A stretch of 64,000 nucleotides of DNA from Cordia subcordata (taxonomy: Eukaryota > Streptophyta > Magnoliopsida > Boraginales > Cordiaceae). The stretch is from the NCBI GenBank assembly GCA_028554755.1, contig JAPTOF010000001.1, positions 34,305,501 through 34,369,500 on the forward strand. The letters are read 5' to 3'. This document shows, in pieces, positions 38,959 to 52,200 of this stretch (position 1 is the first letter of the stretch; every line of letters starts with the position of its first letter). The position numbers were made by a program, and so were the translations under genes. Under the pieces are notes generated by a model that had not been told where the DNA came from, made no database searches, and was given only the letters and a program-made list of their open reading frames with translations.

Positions 38959-39042
38959 GTCCCCTTCTATCTTTTTACAAAAGCTTGTGGAGCTCCAGAG
39001 GTCCCCTTCTATCTTTTTACAAAAGCTTGTGGAGCTCTAGAG
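38959..39042. repeat. 42-bp tandem duplication
   Basis: GTCCCCTTCTATCTTTTTAC through GGAGCTCCAGAG (38959-39000) is repeated at 39001-39042, with one visible change (CTCCAGAG against CTCTAGAG). Confidence 0.95.
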
Positions 39043-39289
39043 GGATTTGGGTGACAGCCCGCCATCAATAGCTTGCATAGGTCATAATTCGTCTACCAAT
39101 CTAGACACATATTGATTTCTCTATGTATGTGGCTAATTGTGAATTTTAGCTTCTTGTTTAGGATCTTTTACAATCTTCATACATGATGGCTTCTCTGTTG
39201 TTTAGGCAATTCTATTTAAATTTACTATAAAATTTTTGAGGTGTGTCGTTTGTGAGATGAATAACTTCACTTTTTGGACATTTTATTCT

Positions 39290-39990
39290 ATAAAATTTAT
39301 TAAAGTATTCATAAGTTATTTGTCTAGTAAAATTTACAGAAACATGTATACATAACAACAGTAACACATATTTATTTAGATAAAAAGACTATTGTTCAGT
39401 ATTCGTACCATATTTGTCCAGTAAAATTCACAGATCATCACAATATCTATTGACAAGTATAAAACTAACAAACATCTATACATAAAACTTGTCACAGATA
39501 TTTGTTCAGAATAATAAAAATTATTTGTTTAGTATTTATAAGTTGTTTGTCCAGTAAAATTCATAAATTATCACAATATTTATTGACAAGTGTAAAATTA
39601 ACAAACATCTATATATGAAAACAGCCACAGATATTTGTTCAGAATAAAAAGACTATTTGTTCAGTATTCATAAGTTGTTTATTCAATAAAATTCACTTGT
39701 TCAATATTTATAAGTTGTTTGTTTAATAAAATTCACAAATCATTTTTGTTCAATATTGATAAGTTATTTGTTCAGTACATTTACACAAGTTCACAATATA
39801 AGTTTCCTTTGTAAAGTAAATGCTAAGAAGAATGGAACAAGATAAAACATAAATGTTATTAAGTTACCATCTCATCTAAAAGCTTAAACTTGTAAAGAGG
39901 ATATTGGTTTATTTATTTATTATGTTAACACTGAAAAGTTGTTTGTTCAGTATATTTACACGAGTTCATAATATAAGTTTCCTTTGTAAA
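39290..39990. repeat. Degenerate tandem array with TTTGTTCAGTAT words
   Basis: At least three diverged units of about 100-135 bases share the order 'TTTGTTCAGTATTCATAAGT..TTTGTCCAGTAAAATTCACA..ATCACAATATCTATTGACAAG..ACAAACATCTATA'. After the clear units the array decays into isolated TTTGTTCA words up to about 39990. A similar TTTGTTCACTGACTATTTAT array is present at 62130-62400. Such arrays often lie near the ends of DNA transposons, but no end was identified here. Confidence 0.6.
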
Positions 39991-39999
39991 GTGATCCCC

Positions 40000-41348
40000 A
40001 AAGATAGATGAAAGGAAGAACAATCAAGAACAGAAATGCAAACATGCCTTTCTAATGTAATGAGTCATGTTGGTATTGCATCTATGTGAACATTTCCCTC
40101 ATTTGCAATTACTGCTTTCCATTACAATGAAACAAGATTTTGCTAAGTTTTTGTTACTTTTCTACAGTCACTCATATAATTAAGCTTTTTGTCTTGTTTG
40201 AGTAGCTAATAATTGTATATACACTAGTGCATTTTACTTTCTTACATGTTATATTATAAAACAACTTTTTGTACTTGTGAAATGAGTATTAGTTCCTATG
40301 CATGCTTTCATTTTGTCACCGTATTTACCAACACTATCAAGCTTGAAGTCTTTTTAATCGATTCTTGAACACTTGTGGGCGTTTGAGAGATGAATGGCAG
40401 CTGGTTTAGCTTGAAAATGTGTGTGAGAGAGAGAGAGCTATTGTGATTTGGCAGAAATCTGATTGTAGCATATTTTTTGGTGTTGCTGCTTTGGTCTGTA
40501 TAAGCTGTGATGTGAGGGGTTGGCTTGTGCTGATATGTGTGTTTTGGGAAATTTATGTGTTAAGGGTCCAAGGGATTGATATAGGGTCTACAAGCCTGGT
40601 GACCTCGATTTCACTTAACAAACTGATGTGTTGCTGCTGTATTGTGTTGGAAAATACTGAGTTTAAACCTAAACCTACATACAAGGTCTACATTAATTGT
40701 ACTAATATGACATATTTCCTAGATTACTTATATGAGAATCTATAAAAGGGAAATGCCTAATTTACATGATCTAATGCATGAAAATACTAAGTATAAACCT
40801 AAACCTAATCTAGATGATAATTGTACGCTAAGAATTCACTTTATTAGAACTATCATTAGTATAAACCACTGCTTTATATCTAGACCTTTCAATGTTCTCT
40901 TTGTTCTTTAGATGAAGAATCTAATATGAGACTCTAGCATTACTACTTTCAATGTTCTCTTTGCTTTTCTGCCAAATAAGTTTTCCTGTTTCAATGCTAA
41001 ATTATAAGGGAAGAGGATAGGCATCTATCCTTGATCTTCACACTTATTAATTATTTTTTTTCCTTCTATTCTTGTTTACCATTTTCACATTGCCCTACAC
41101 ACTATTGATCATGCATGTCACTTCTTAATCATGCACACACAACTCTAAATATCATTTCTACAAATGTTCTAAATTGTAACTTGCTTGTGGTAATGTGTTT
41201 TATGAAAACGAGAGTAGTGCCTTAAAAGACTCCATATATGATAATGTGATCTAAATTTTAACTTTCTTATGCTAATATGTATCATTAAAGGGGGAGTTGT
41301 GCTTTAAAGACTCCACATATGATTTTACTTTATTGAAATGTGAATTAC
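40000..41348. other. Spacer upstream of the CACTA fragment
   Basis: Low-GC DNA with a 108-codon plus-strand frame (40419-40745) that has no recognisable domain. It may include decayed upstream parts of the CACTA element. Confidence 0.4.
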
Positions 41349-41921
41349 AGACTATTCAACTCGGTAAGAAGGTGACACGGGCTGAGATCCTCGATAAGAC
41401 TCATCGTAAAAGGGCCGATGGCACTTACTCTATCCTTAAGGCAGCAGAGGTCATGCTGAGTTAATTTCTCATACATTACATTAGTATGATATATATTACA
41501 AAGATTTAACATCATAATAAATAATAAGTTTATATTTTTGTTTACAAGATAAGTACAATGCATTCTTTCAGAAGAAAGTATTTGAGAGACAAGAAGATCC
41601 TAGTGCACCACCTAGTGATCATGATACACTATTTTTTCAGGCTGTTGGTGGGTAAAGAAAGGGCGCTTGTTTGGTTGTGGTGCACATGGGCTTGTGGAAG
41701 CTAGATCGAAACACCAATATAGTTAATCACACCATTTGTTCGCCCAACAGGATGTCGAAAATGCTGTCACTTGGGTGACTGAAGAACTAAGGCAAGAGTT
41801 TAAGCAGGAGCAACAACAAATGCAGCAGCAGAACATGGAACAAATGCAGAAGATGATGGATCAAATTGTTGCATTACGTGACTTAATCCCTGCACGTCAG
41901 CATAATCTATCAGAGCACTAG
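41349..41921 (+). pseudogene. CACTA (En/Spm) transposase_24-type gene fragment
   Basis: After an AG acceptor at 41350-41351 the frame reads KKVTRAEILDKTHRKRADGTY. It continues after an intron with DPSAPPSDHDTLFF, then (frame change) KKGRLFGCGAHGLVEARS. The last part (41736-41921) is a Gln-rich coiled coil, ELRQEFKQEQQQMQQQNMEQM. This order, a 'RaEvf..THkKkDGsy' block, a 'GRvfGlG' block and a terminal coiled coil, is characteristic of the plant Ptta/En/Spm (transposase_24) proteins carried by CACTA elements. The N-terminal part is missing and no TNP2-type transposase is seen. Confidence 0.7.
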
Positions 41922-42179
41922 GGTGATAACTCTTAAATTGTAGATATTTGCTATATTTTGGACAAACTAGACTTTTGTTTATGTAGTGCTTGAGTAATGA
42001 CTCTTAGAGATTTAATATGTTTTTTACATATTAAACTTTAGTTTATGTAATATAATGCGACTATTTAATTTTCTTACTTATAATGTGCATTTTACAATTT
42101 TATGGTTAAACTTGTCATTTTTAGGACAAATTTTAAATGTACAAGATAAATCAATAATCAATGGTTTAAACAAAAATAT

Positions 42180-42582
42180 TAACGACAGAATGGCGACGAA
42201 AGTAATATTATATGAGATTAGCGACAGATAGGCAACGGCAAGTATGGGTACGGAACCCGATAGCTACGAAATAGTGATGGAAAGTTGGTGATGCTTTGGC
42301 GACGCTTTGGCAACGACAATAATTTTAATAATAGTATAAACTGACAACTGAATTGCGACAGACCTAGGCTACGGCAATGGCAATGGAGATCAAATTAATT
42401 GAAAAAAGCAACTGGCGATGAAAAATTCGGTCGCCACCTGGCGACGGATTGGCTACGAAACCAAAATGGCTACGAGACTAACAGCGACGCAATGTTTCCG
42501 TCACTGATCCATCGCCAATAGGGTTTGGCGACCGATTGGCAACTTATTTATGCCGTCGCCCACGGTAATTTTTCTTGTAGTA
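42180..42582 (+). mobile_element. 3' end of a CACTA element with subterminal repeats
   Basis: The DNA is packed with short words of the type GGCGACGA, GGCTACGA, GGCAACG and TTGGCGAC on both strands, then ends in TTTTTCTTGTAGTA. Read on the minus strand this is TACTACAAGAAAAATTACCG, one base from the canonical CACTACAAGAAAA terminus. The subterminal words are the expected transposase-binding repeats. It lies just downstream of the transposase_24-like fragment, so the two belong together. No opposite terminus was found upstream, so the element is truncated or its 5' end is unrecognisable. Confidence 0.7.
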
Positions 42583-42710
42583 GGGTTTGGGTCCCGGGTG
42601 CCGAGGCGCCAGCCCAGGGGCGAGAGGCTAGGGTGGCTGCAGGGGTGGGGTTGGGTGCAGGGGCAAGGGGTAGGGTTGGGAGCTAAGATAGGGAGGTTGG
42701 ATGATTTTGT
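42583..42710 (+). repeat. G-rich segment next to the CACTA end
   Basis: A local GC-rich island in AT-rich DNA. The stretch 42630-42690 contains at least seven runs of three or more G on the plus strand separated by short loops, a pattern able to form G-quadruplexes. A GAAAATGTTTTC-type inverted word follows at 42712-42780. Confidence 0.6.
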
Positions 42711-45700
42711 GGAAAATGTTTTCTTTTTCCAGGAAAATTATCTTATTTTCCATTGACTAAGAAAATGTTTTCTGTTAGCTTTTTTATTTTTAACAGCCAA
42801 ACAGTAGAAGGAAAATATTTTTTGTGAAACAAATGGAGTGTTAATAATAAAATAGCATTTCAAATCACAAATTTTATTGTTTACCAAATGCATAATACAC
42901 CATTCAAGCATGATGCTTATATTAAAGAGGATATGACACACTCTTATCTCTACTAAAGTACCAAACAAAAAAAAACAAAGGGTTGCTTGCATACTGTTCA
43001 TTTGTGTTTTCCTCCATTGGCGCAAAAGAGTCATTTACTCATATTTTTATTAGTTTTTTCCTCTTCTCTTTCTCCTTTAGAACTCAACTAACCAAATAAC
43101 CAAATCTCGTTCCATTCGTTTCTCTCATCATCTTGACAGGGTTGTAGTAGTCGAAAAACACCTCCTTCTCCTCACCCTCATATCCCTCACCCTAATGTCC
43201 CTTACTTTACGTCAGATCAGTATGGCCAACTATGGCCAAGTTGTACAAAAAAAAAGAAAAAATCAATTACTTGGGAATTAAACTTTGTCCAATAAGAGAG
43301 ATTTTCATCCCTTATTCTTGAATCTTCTTATTGCAAAACTAGGGGCAGAGCAACTAAAAGAAGAAAACCTTATAGTCAAAGATGAGTTACAAGTAAAAAT
43401 TTTATTTTTTGGTCTATCTTGAATTTTGGGTTAGTGATAATTTCTTCTAACAGGCATCTTTTAGTTTGAATCTTTTAAAACTTTTTAAGAAAATTTTGTG
43501 GCAATTTTATGTTTGTCTTGTTAATTTTAATGAACACTGAGGTTTTACTAACATGATGGTCTTATTGAAGCTGAAGTTTGACGTGATATGTAATTTTCTT
43601 CCTCACTGTTTCTCATTTTTATATGTGATTAAAGAGGTTAATCTTTTTCCTTTTTCGGTGTAATTATGATTTTTTTGGGGGACTGTGAACAAGCAATTTA
43701 CTTGCCAAGGTAAAAGTGGTTATCGTGTGATTGATAGTCTTTGGTTGATTTTGTTCCAAAATAACATTGCTTATATTCGTAAATTTTTCAAGGGGATTAA
43801 TTGGATGAACTTTAGTGCTTTTTGGTTCCTGGAGTTTCACAAACAAATGATCCAACATTTTGCTGATCAACAAAAGGCACTATTTCATTTTACATCATTT
43901 TATTTTACATGCTTATTTGTATCTTATTTTTAGCATTTTTCTCTTGCAAATGTTAGCTAAACTTGAAAAGAGGAAGAATGAAAAATAATTGTAAAGAGCT
44001 TAAAGCATTGAGATAGCGTGATTAATGTTTACACTATATGGGTGAGTTATTCAGAGTGTCCAATCCAGGTTATCCCCTAGCATCCTTCTAAGAAAGAATA
44101 TTTTTATGTTTAATGTTCAACTTAAAAGGGAAAAAAAAAAAAGAAAAAAGAATGATTGCGTATGATTAGGCACATCTGAAGTAATTAACCTATGAAATAA
44201 ATCCCTGTGACCCTTTCTAATAGCTTAAGCTTTTAGAGGTATTCAATTTACAAAAAGAAACTTTATTCCTTGGATCTGTTTATAATAATTCTAACTCTAT
44301 CAGCTTTTGTTATAATCCTTGGAACTTATTTCTGGTTTAGAATTGGAGGATCTCATGGCGGGTTTTATAATTTACGTTTTCATCACAAGGAAGATCAAAA
44401 CAAACTTCAAAATTTTTGCAATCAATGGTTGGAACAGATGGTGCCTTTTTTACTCTGAAGTGTGAGATTTTGTTTCTATGCTTTATTTTAGATAAAGTAT
44501 ATTTGTTTAATTAACTGACTGTTCAAAGCCGTGGTTTTGTTTAGAATTTTGATTCCTATTTGAAACTCGACTATTTGATAAAAAGATAGCATCCCTTGTC
44601 CTAGGCAAATGTCTTAATGGTGTTTGATTGCAAGTGAATATGTGACTACTTTTGAAGTGATGGTTACCCTGGTTATTTGTTTGGTTTTTTACTGGGTCTT
44701 GTGAACTGAGATTTGTGCTTTCTAAATTTTTCTCGATTCAAACAGGAGTTATCAAGATTAGAGTTGGAGATTGTGAGTAACTTTCGATTTTTAAGACGAC
44801 GGGATAAGGTAGCCTTTTAAAGACTTATAAAGGCCTGAGTGAAATTGAGAAAGTATAAAGTGGGGGGATTAAGTTGTGAGCTTGAAGAAATAATTCTGGT
44901 TTAGAAGTGTAGTATAGCATGGATCCTTTGAGATCTAGAGCAAGGAACAGGGGCATGGTGCTTTCTAAGAGAAAAGGGAAACGCCTATTGAAAGTCCCCA
45001 TATGTTACATTTTACTCGAGAAATTTTGAAGCAAAAGCTACATTTTGGATGGTAGCTCTTTCAAAAGTTACTACATCATTTCAACATCAATGGCTCATAA
45101 AAAATATCTCAGTGTTTTTAGTTTCTCTTGCTATCTTAGTCCAGCTGCTAAGGTGTAAGGAAAAAGTAATATATTGTTGCTAGACTTGACGCCTCACTTG
45201 ATTTAGTTATTATATATGTAGTCACTGCATCCTTGTTTGTGTCTTTTGTAAACTGCCTGTATACAAGGACTAATATGTTTGGTCAACATAATGCACAAAT
45301 CCTTTCTTTTCCTTTTTTCTTTTAATCGGGTTGGATATGGGGGCTTAATTAAATCATCATGTTGGAAATAATCACCTGGTATCAAAAGGGCATAACTTTA
45401 TGCTTTATATATGTATACACACACATGGTTATTCCCGAAAGAAAGAGAAAATAGTGTTATCCTGCGTTTGTTTGTCATGAAAAAGGACTTGTGACTTGTG
45501 ATTTAGTTGCAAATGAGCAGAATGGCTTCATGCAGTTCAGATGGCTGAGGATATTCATCTGCATCTTCAAGGGTGGAACATTGAAGATGCATAACACTTG
45601 GTACATACGCAGGACCATTTTATTCTAGGAAATGAATTGCTAAACCAAACTTTTTGTTCTTCCTCTTGCTTTGCTTCATATTTATAAATTTGTTTTTCGT

Positions 45701-46761
45701 CTCAACATACTTTATACCATTACAATTTTGTTCATATGTATATTACTAACTTATGAAATTTTGTTAGACAATTTCCTTATCGACTAAAGGAAAACCAATA
45801 CACATCTATTGTGGAAATAACTCCTCAAACACTAAAATAGACGGCAAAATTTCAAGTGATCGTGGATTCCTGATACATTCCACTCTTCAAATATCCATTA
45901 CTAAGTGTTAGTATATGCAATAGTTATGGGTTTGTAAATAATTAGAAACTATTTCGCATGAAATACATGAAGTAGTTAAAATAATGAAACTCTTCTTTTT
46001 GCTAGCATGTAAAAGATATGCTACATGGAGGTATATATGAATATGCAAATTATGATGCGTGGTTATTTTTTATTTGCATTTTTATGGCATCGAAATTTTA
46101 ATCATTAAATTATAATCTATATAAATTTCGTATGATAGCACTATTGGGCAAAGGCACGGCTATTTACAACTAATTTATGAAGAAAAAAAAAGAAAAACTA
46201 AATCTCTATTCATTGCTATCTCCAACTTTCCCTTCCCTTTCCTTTTTCTTTCTTTCTCTTCAGAATCCTCAAATCTGTTATGCAAATCTTAAGCCTCTGC
46301 CTTCTCTTGTGTGAATATGGTTAATTGTGATGGTCTTTTATCCTTCCTCGGACATTTTGGTCTTCATCTTTTTTTCTTTTTTCTTTTTTTAAAAAAACCC
46401 TGATAATCCCTCACTGATTTCTTGTCAAAATTTTAATACTATGCACGCGTAATGCACATGACTCATGTTTTTCAATTATCAATTAGGCAAAATCGCTTTT
46501 TTCTAACCAAACCCTTTAAACCCATCTCACTTACTACCCGACGCAAAAAAAACCTTTTAAAAATTCAACATTCTTCTCCAAATCCTCATTCTCAGCCCAT
46601 TCTCGGTTGAATTAAAATTCTTTTTTGAATCAAACGCCACATTTTTCTGACGAATTGCTATCACTCTTGGAGCAATTCTATAAAAATCATTCATGGGCCA
46701 GCTCTATTCATTCTCAATTCATTGTTAATTCATTGCAAACCATTCACTATTTAGCTACATA
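42711..46761. other. Intergenic DNA, no gene established
   Basis: Four kilobases with only short frames. Two of them (43685-43933 and 44270-44458, plus strand) give hydrophobic peptides without recognisable domains, matching AT-rich DNA. I found no transposon ends, long repeats or RNA genes. Confidence 0.45.
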
Positions 46762-47020
46762 TAGTGTGTTTGGAATGATTTTATTTTAAAATACTTACCT
46801 TATTGAAATGAGAAAATATTTTATAAAATTTAAGACATTTTAGCAAATGCATCTTATAAAATAGTTGTAAAAAATAAGATAGGAATAAATTGCTTATTAC
46901 TTATAAGATAATATATATATATATATATATATGATTTGCTTTGAGTTTTCATAGTAGGAATGCAATAAGATGTCTTAAATTTATAAAATATATCCTCATT
47001 TCATAATGATTGAAAAAAGC
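46762..47020. mobile_element. MITE, family 'GTGTGTTTGGAATGAT', copy 2
   Basis: The left end TAGTGTGTTTGGAATGATTT and following TTATTTTAAAATACTTACC match copies 1 and 3, as do the internal TAGTTGTAAAAAATAAGAT and TTATAAGATA words. An (AT)n run (46911-46932) sits in the middle. The right end is diverged. Confidence 0.6.
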
Positions 47021-47755
47021 CACAGTATGAAATTAATGACGCTGATTGAATATGCCATGGTATGAAATTAATGAAAGTCATGTAAAGTTATAAGCAAATA
47101 CTAAAGATTTGGTATTATTACTTCTATTTATGATTTTATAAAAATTATCTGATTTTGTAAAGTATAACATTTGTAATTACTATTGTAAACTTGTTAACAA
47201 TCAAATTTAACAAAATATATTTATACTCCACAAAAAAAGAAAATTGACAATTAACAAAAATAAAGACATAAAATAAATATTCAATTGTCTCGTATGTTAT
47301 ACTAGCAAGATTACTCTTTTTTTTTTTTCCTTTTTCTCTGTCTTTTTAACCCGCCCCTAACACAATCCTCCCAATCCTTCATATAACGTGAATCTAAGTC
47401 ATCATTCATTAAAAATAATAATAATCTTAACTATTTGAATTATTTTTTTATTCCATTATATTAATTACTTCTTAAAAGAGTGACACATGATTTGTACTTA
47501 AAGTTGTACCACTTCTTTTATTGTCAAGAAAATTGTACTACTCCACTACCCAACTTATCTTAAACCCAACATATGACATTTTTTTGCATCTCTTTATCAA
47601 ATACTTCTTAAGAGATGTCTGTGAATACCGGACCAATTTTTCAAACAGAACTTATTTGCAATAGCTCAGTATTAACCACTAAAATAGTACATTTTTTTCT
47701 CTTCATAAAAAGCAAATTTAAGAACTTATTAGGTCTAGCTAGATTATACTTTATG

Positions 47756-47791
<36 letters not shown>

Positions 47792-49052
47792 AAATAAGTT
47801 ATAATTTCGTGCTGCTAAGTGGCGTTCTATATGACAAACTTTTCATAATTACTTACTTATTAATTAATTAAATATGCCTATTCTTAGGTCATTTTTTTTG
47901 TTTTTCATAATTTATTTAGTTCCATTCCAATATTAAATATTTTAATTTAATTAATATTATGACATTTCTTTATATATATCATTACTGTTTTATTAATGTC
48001 ACAATATGGTAAGATACAAAAACTCTATAATTTTAATATATCCAATCACATATGTCGCTCTCCGTACATTGCATGAATGTTACCCTAGTGTGTGTATGTG
48101 TGTGTCTATATATATATATATATATAGAAGTGTATTCAGTCCTGATTATTCATTCCTGATCATAAGGGTTCAAAATCCAAACTTCACAACAACTACTAAA
48201 ATTTTGTAATCAAATAATAACAGAAAAAAAAAATCCTACGAGGAATATATTCATTCTAGAAACTGTCAGTTGAGGCACAGGATTGATGAGTGTGGATTTA
48301 GATCTGAGCGTGAGTGCATGAAATGCTGCGGCACGTGGACCACACAGGATTCTTAATGCATTTTACTTTTTTTTTTTTTTTCATATTCGTAGCTGGTTGA
48401 TGCATTTGTTTAAGAGGCAAATGTAGCAGTTTTAGAGTTTGTTAAGATTGAATTATATATACATACAATAAATATGTAAATTAAATTTTAAAAAATTATA
48501 AAAAAATTATTTTTTAAAAAACTAATCCAAATGAAGCCTTGCTGTCGGTGGTCAGGTCTCACCGCCGGAGGACCACTTGGAATGGGAAAAGCAATAAAAA
48601 ACATGGAGACTTGTTTGGAAATTATTATTGTGAGAATGAGAAGATGGGAAGAAAGCGGCACCCCTACACAGATCCCCATGTGGTTGTGTTTTTAAGTTGT
48701 AGGCTATTGGGCGATGTGCTTGCCACCGACACCCATGTCAACGTTGTTGATTTTTACACGTCGATGCAACACCTGGTCTTCCGCAGCTAAACATGGCTCA
48801 AATAGCGATTAAATAACCTAGTATGGTGTCTGAAGTCGACCTCCCGCTACGGCGGTGGGTCGTGCGTCTCTCTTGAGTAGATCGATTTGTAAAGATTAGA
48901 CGTTGATGAGAGTTTTTGATGTAGTTTTTGCATAGTCTTTTTAGCTACCTATTATATTTTTGAATGATTAATGAATCACTTGTTCAATTAGCTAAAAAAA
49001 GATCTTAAAATAGATTGAAAAGTCATTTATATCTTATTTTTAAGAGAGAAGA
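47021..49052. other. AT-rich spacer with AT and GT microsatellites
   Basis: Includes (TA)n at 47757-47787 and a GT run followed by (TA)n at 48088-48126. The segment 48500-48900 is less AT-rich and has an 83-codon frame, but shows no domain I recognise. No gene is called. Confidence 0.5.
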
Positions 49053-49239
49053 GTAATTTTAGGGTTTGAATTTTATAAGATATAAAAGTAAGAGTTGTAA
49101 ATTTAAAATATTCAAAAAAGACCTGAATTTATGAAAAAAAATGATATTTTTCACACCATTAAATAATTAATGATGTTAATTCTTTGCTTACGTAATATTC
49201 TTATTTTTCTTTCGTAGCTTTAGTGAATTTCCAATATAA

Positions 49240-52200
49240 TATTCCCTGTGTAGTGTAGAGGACGATTTCCACGATGACGAACAAAGTTGATAGGGAAACT
49301 TTATTGTCACTATGACCTAGCTAACTTAGTACCACCTAAATAGCTAACTTAGTACCACCTAGCTAGCATAGGAGCCATACTTTATTGTCACTATGACCTA
49401 CGCCTAATACGATAAGCAGCATGCTGCACCAAGCCTTTCGAATCCCATCGCCCACATGGTGCTCATGGCAAATCCAAAGAAAGAAATTCAAACAAGCTAA
49501 ATATACACTGGATGTTGGATGACCGTTTGAGGTGCAAAGGAACTAGTTAACTCAACGAGCAAGGTTAATGGCCATCAACTATTCGACAAAAGTCTTTAAC
49601 TACTATAGTCTTAAAGCCTTACTTCCTTTAGGTACTCGAATTCATGTCAGAAATAACCCAATACCCCTGATGTCTCGCTTGGCCATTATGATTCATGGAT
49701 TTCAAATCTTTAACGCACTATCGTAACTTGTGGGATAAAATATGGATTTTCTTGGAGGAACATCAGCAAAGTCAGTCCATCACTTGCAAGATGGTGACTG
49801 TTGTTGCGTAATAACAATGGCGTGAAATGGCATGATATGTTATATATTTCTTCTTCCCTTTGCATGGTGAATCAGGAATTGATGATTTTTGCTAACCCCT
49901 CAAACTTTGCTTTCCAAGTTAGTGTAAGTCTTTGATGCAATAGCACAGAGGGAGTCGCGAGCGAGTATGATGGGCGAAGGTAATGACTGAATACAATAGT
50001 TCAAAACTGCATAAACCACCTGTTTGACAAAAATCCCTCATACACTTGTCCTGGGGCTCTCTATACTTCTTAGGTGTTTGAAAAAAGTACAAAGCGAATA
50101 AAGCTTGATAAACCTTCAACATCAATGTACAATATCAACAAACTCCTGTGAACATCACACCAATCCCGCATTTGTACAACTCTTTACGCGCGAGGCGCCC
50201 AACATAACTGAGCAAGCTTGATGCGTCCCAAGCCAAAATTTTCAATAATTTTTTTTTTAAGTTTTTTTTTACATACTCCCGCATTGTCAAAGCTTAACGT
50301 GTCGATTCTATTCAACTGGCACTTTGACTAGTGAAGCCATCGGGTGACAACGACAGCCCAAGGTAATGCTCACCATCTGCCAAATTAAAGTTCCCAGCTG
50401 TTAAGGCCTCATAAACTTCACTTTTTCCATGTGCTCTATAAAAGTTCAAGCTAAAGAAAGCGCAAGAATTCAACAACTTTGACCATGATGCATCATGAGA
50501 TAATGTCTAAAAGCATGATATACAATGTTGTCGTGCTATACTCGATGCCATAACGTGACTTTGCAAGTCATAGCATCGTGACAAAATTTCTTTACCACAC
50601 ATGTTATGTTACGATTCCTTGCTATCAAATTCAACTGCATGATACTAATCAACTAAGTCTTGCTCTTAATGCGAAATTGAATTGGTCGTGGTTGCTTTCA
50701 CCTTCATCACCTAACTGCAGTTAGCATGCTTGTGGCGCTCTCCTGACTAGCAGTGTAGTTTAGATGCAAGGCACTGGGTGGTTTATTATCTCAAGACTCT
50801 CACGATTCTTGCATGTAAGGTGCTCGTTAAAAATCCAAAATAAACAAAGACCGACAAGTCGAGCACATATTAAGCGCCTGAGAGGGGCCTCAAGTTCTTG
50901 GAGTTCAGCAAATTCTTATCTTACTAAATATTACACATTAAGCATTTGATCAAAGTCCGAAATGAAGGAGAGCATATAAGGATTGCGGGTGAAAATGACA
51001 GGCAAGGGCGATGGGTACCATTTGCTTGATAAAATTCTTCACAACTTGCCTAGGGTTTTCTCTAACCCCCTGAGCATCATACTTGTGAAGGCCACCACAA
51101 CTTTTACTAGCAACCTTCCATCGCTATTATCAAAACAATGAATATAACTAGGTATACTTTGATTGTATCGAGGTATACAATAGTGGCCAAATACACTGAT
51201 TGATTGTAGGTTTGTGCTACTCATCATTACGTGCATCTATGACTGAAGCACGTGCATACCTTAAGCGCTGCCTAACAATCATGGCATGATAGCAGCACAA
51301 AACCTAATTATATTGCACTAACAAAGAATAAGGCTAGCCAATGTGATGTGTAGTTATTTGGGCAGTCGGTAATAAGAGGAAGGAAATAAAAAGAGATAAA
51401 GAAAAGGAAAGATCATCGCTCAGCTTTAATGGGAAATTGTGTTACCTTTGTCGAGTTCGCGCATTTAGCGGTGTCGAATAACTAGGCTTCCTGCACCCTT
51501 GATCTTTTGTTGAGGTCGTGGTGTCCTTCTCCCTCGCCTATCTCGCGTTCCTCCTAGCTGCCAAAAAGATGGTTTGGTGGTCACCGCCGATGAAGATAGA
51601 ACATTAGCCTGGCACGTAAGTGAGCTTTGTCTATGTAGGGGCTCCTAGCAAATACCCAGCAGACATGGGGAACGCAAAAGGTTGATAAACGGCTGGGTGA
51701 AGGATTTTGTCAAACATGTGGTGTTTACCACCTTAGCATGTTGCCTTGGCTCATCCTTGCATGTCACCTTGCATATTACCTTGGCGTGTCACCCTTGCAT
51801 ATCACCTTAGCATGTCATCCTTGTATGTCACCCTTGCATGTTGCCTTGTCACGTCACCTGGTATGTCATCCTTGTATGTCACCCTTGCATGTTACCTTGG
51901 CATGCCATCCTGGCATGTCACCTTGCATGTTAACTTGGCATGTCACCCTTGCATGTCACCCTAGCATGTCATCCTTGTATGTCACCCTTGACCCTTTCAT
52001 GTCACTTTGCACGTTACCTTGGCATGTCATCCTTGCATGTCACCTTAGCATGTCATCCTTGTACCCTTTTTTAGTACCTTAGTCAAGCACCTGGAGTGCA
52101 ACAGACGGTGAGATGCCTCACTTAGTTGGTTCCACACTTGAAGAAAAAAGAAAGAAAGAAAAGTCCGTGACCGCAAGGAATACAGGCAAGAAATGTAGCT

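Noticed and set aside
39290..39990. CRISPR-like array
   Set aside because: Repeats are degenerate, unequal in spacing and in a plant nuclear context; no cas genes or conserved spacers.
43685..44458. Plus-strand hydrophobic frames of 82 and 62 codons
   Set aside because: No recognisable domain, amino-acid use typical of AT-rich DNA, no supporting splice structure.
48539..48790. 83-codon plus-strand frame
   Set aside because: Composition is more gene-like than its surroundings, but no domain, start context or homologous neighbour supports it.
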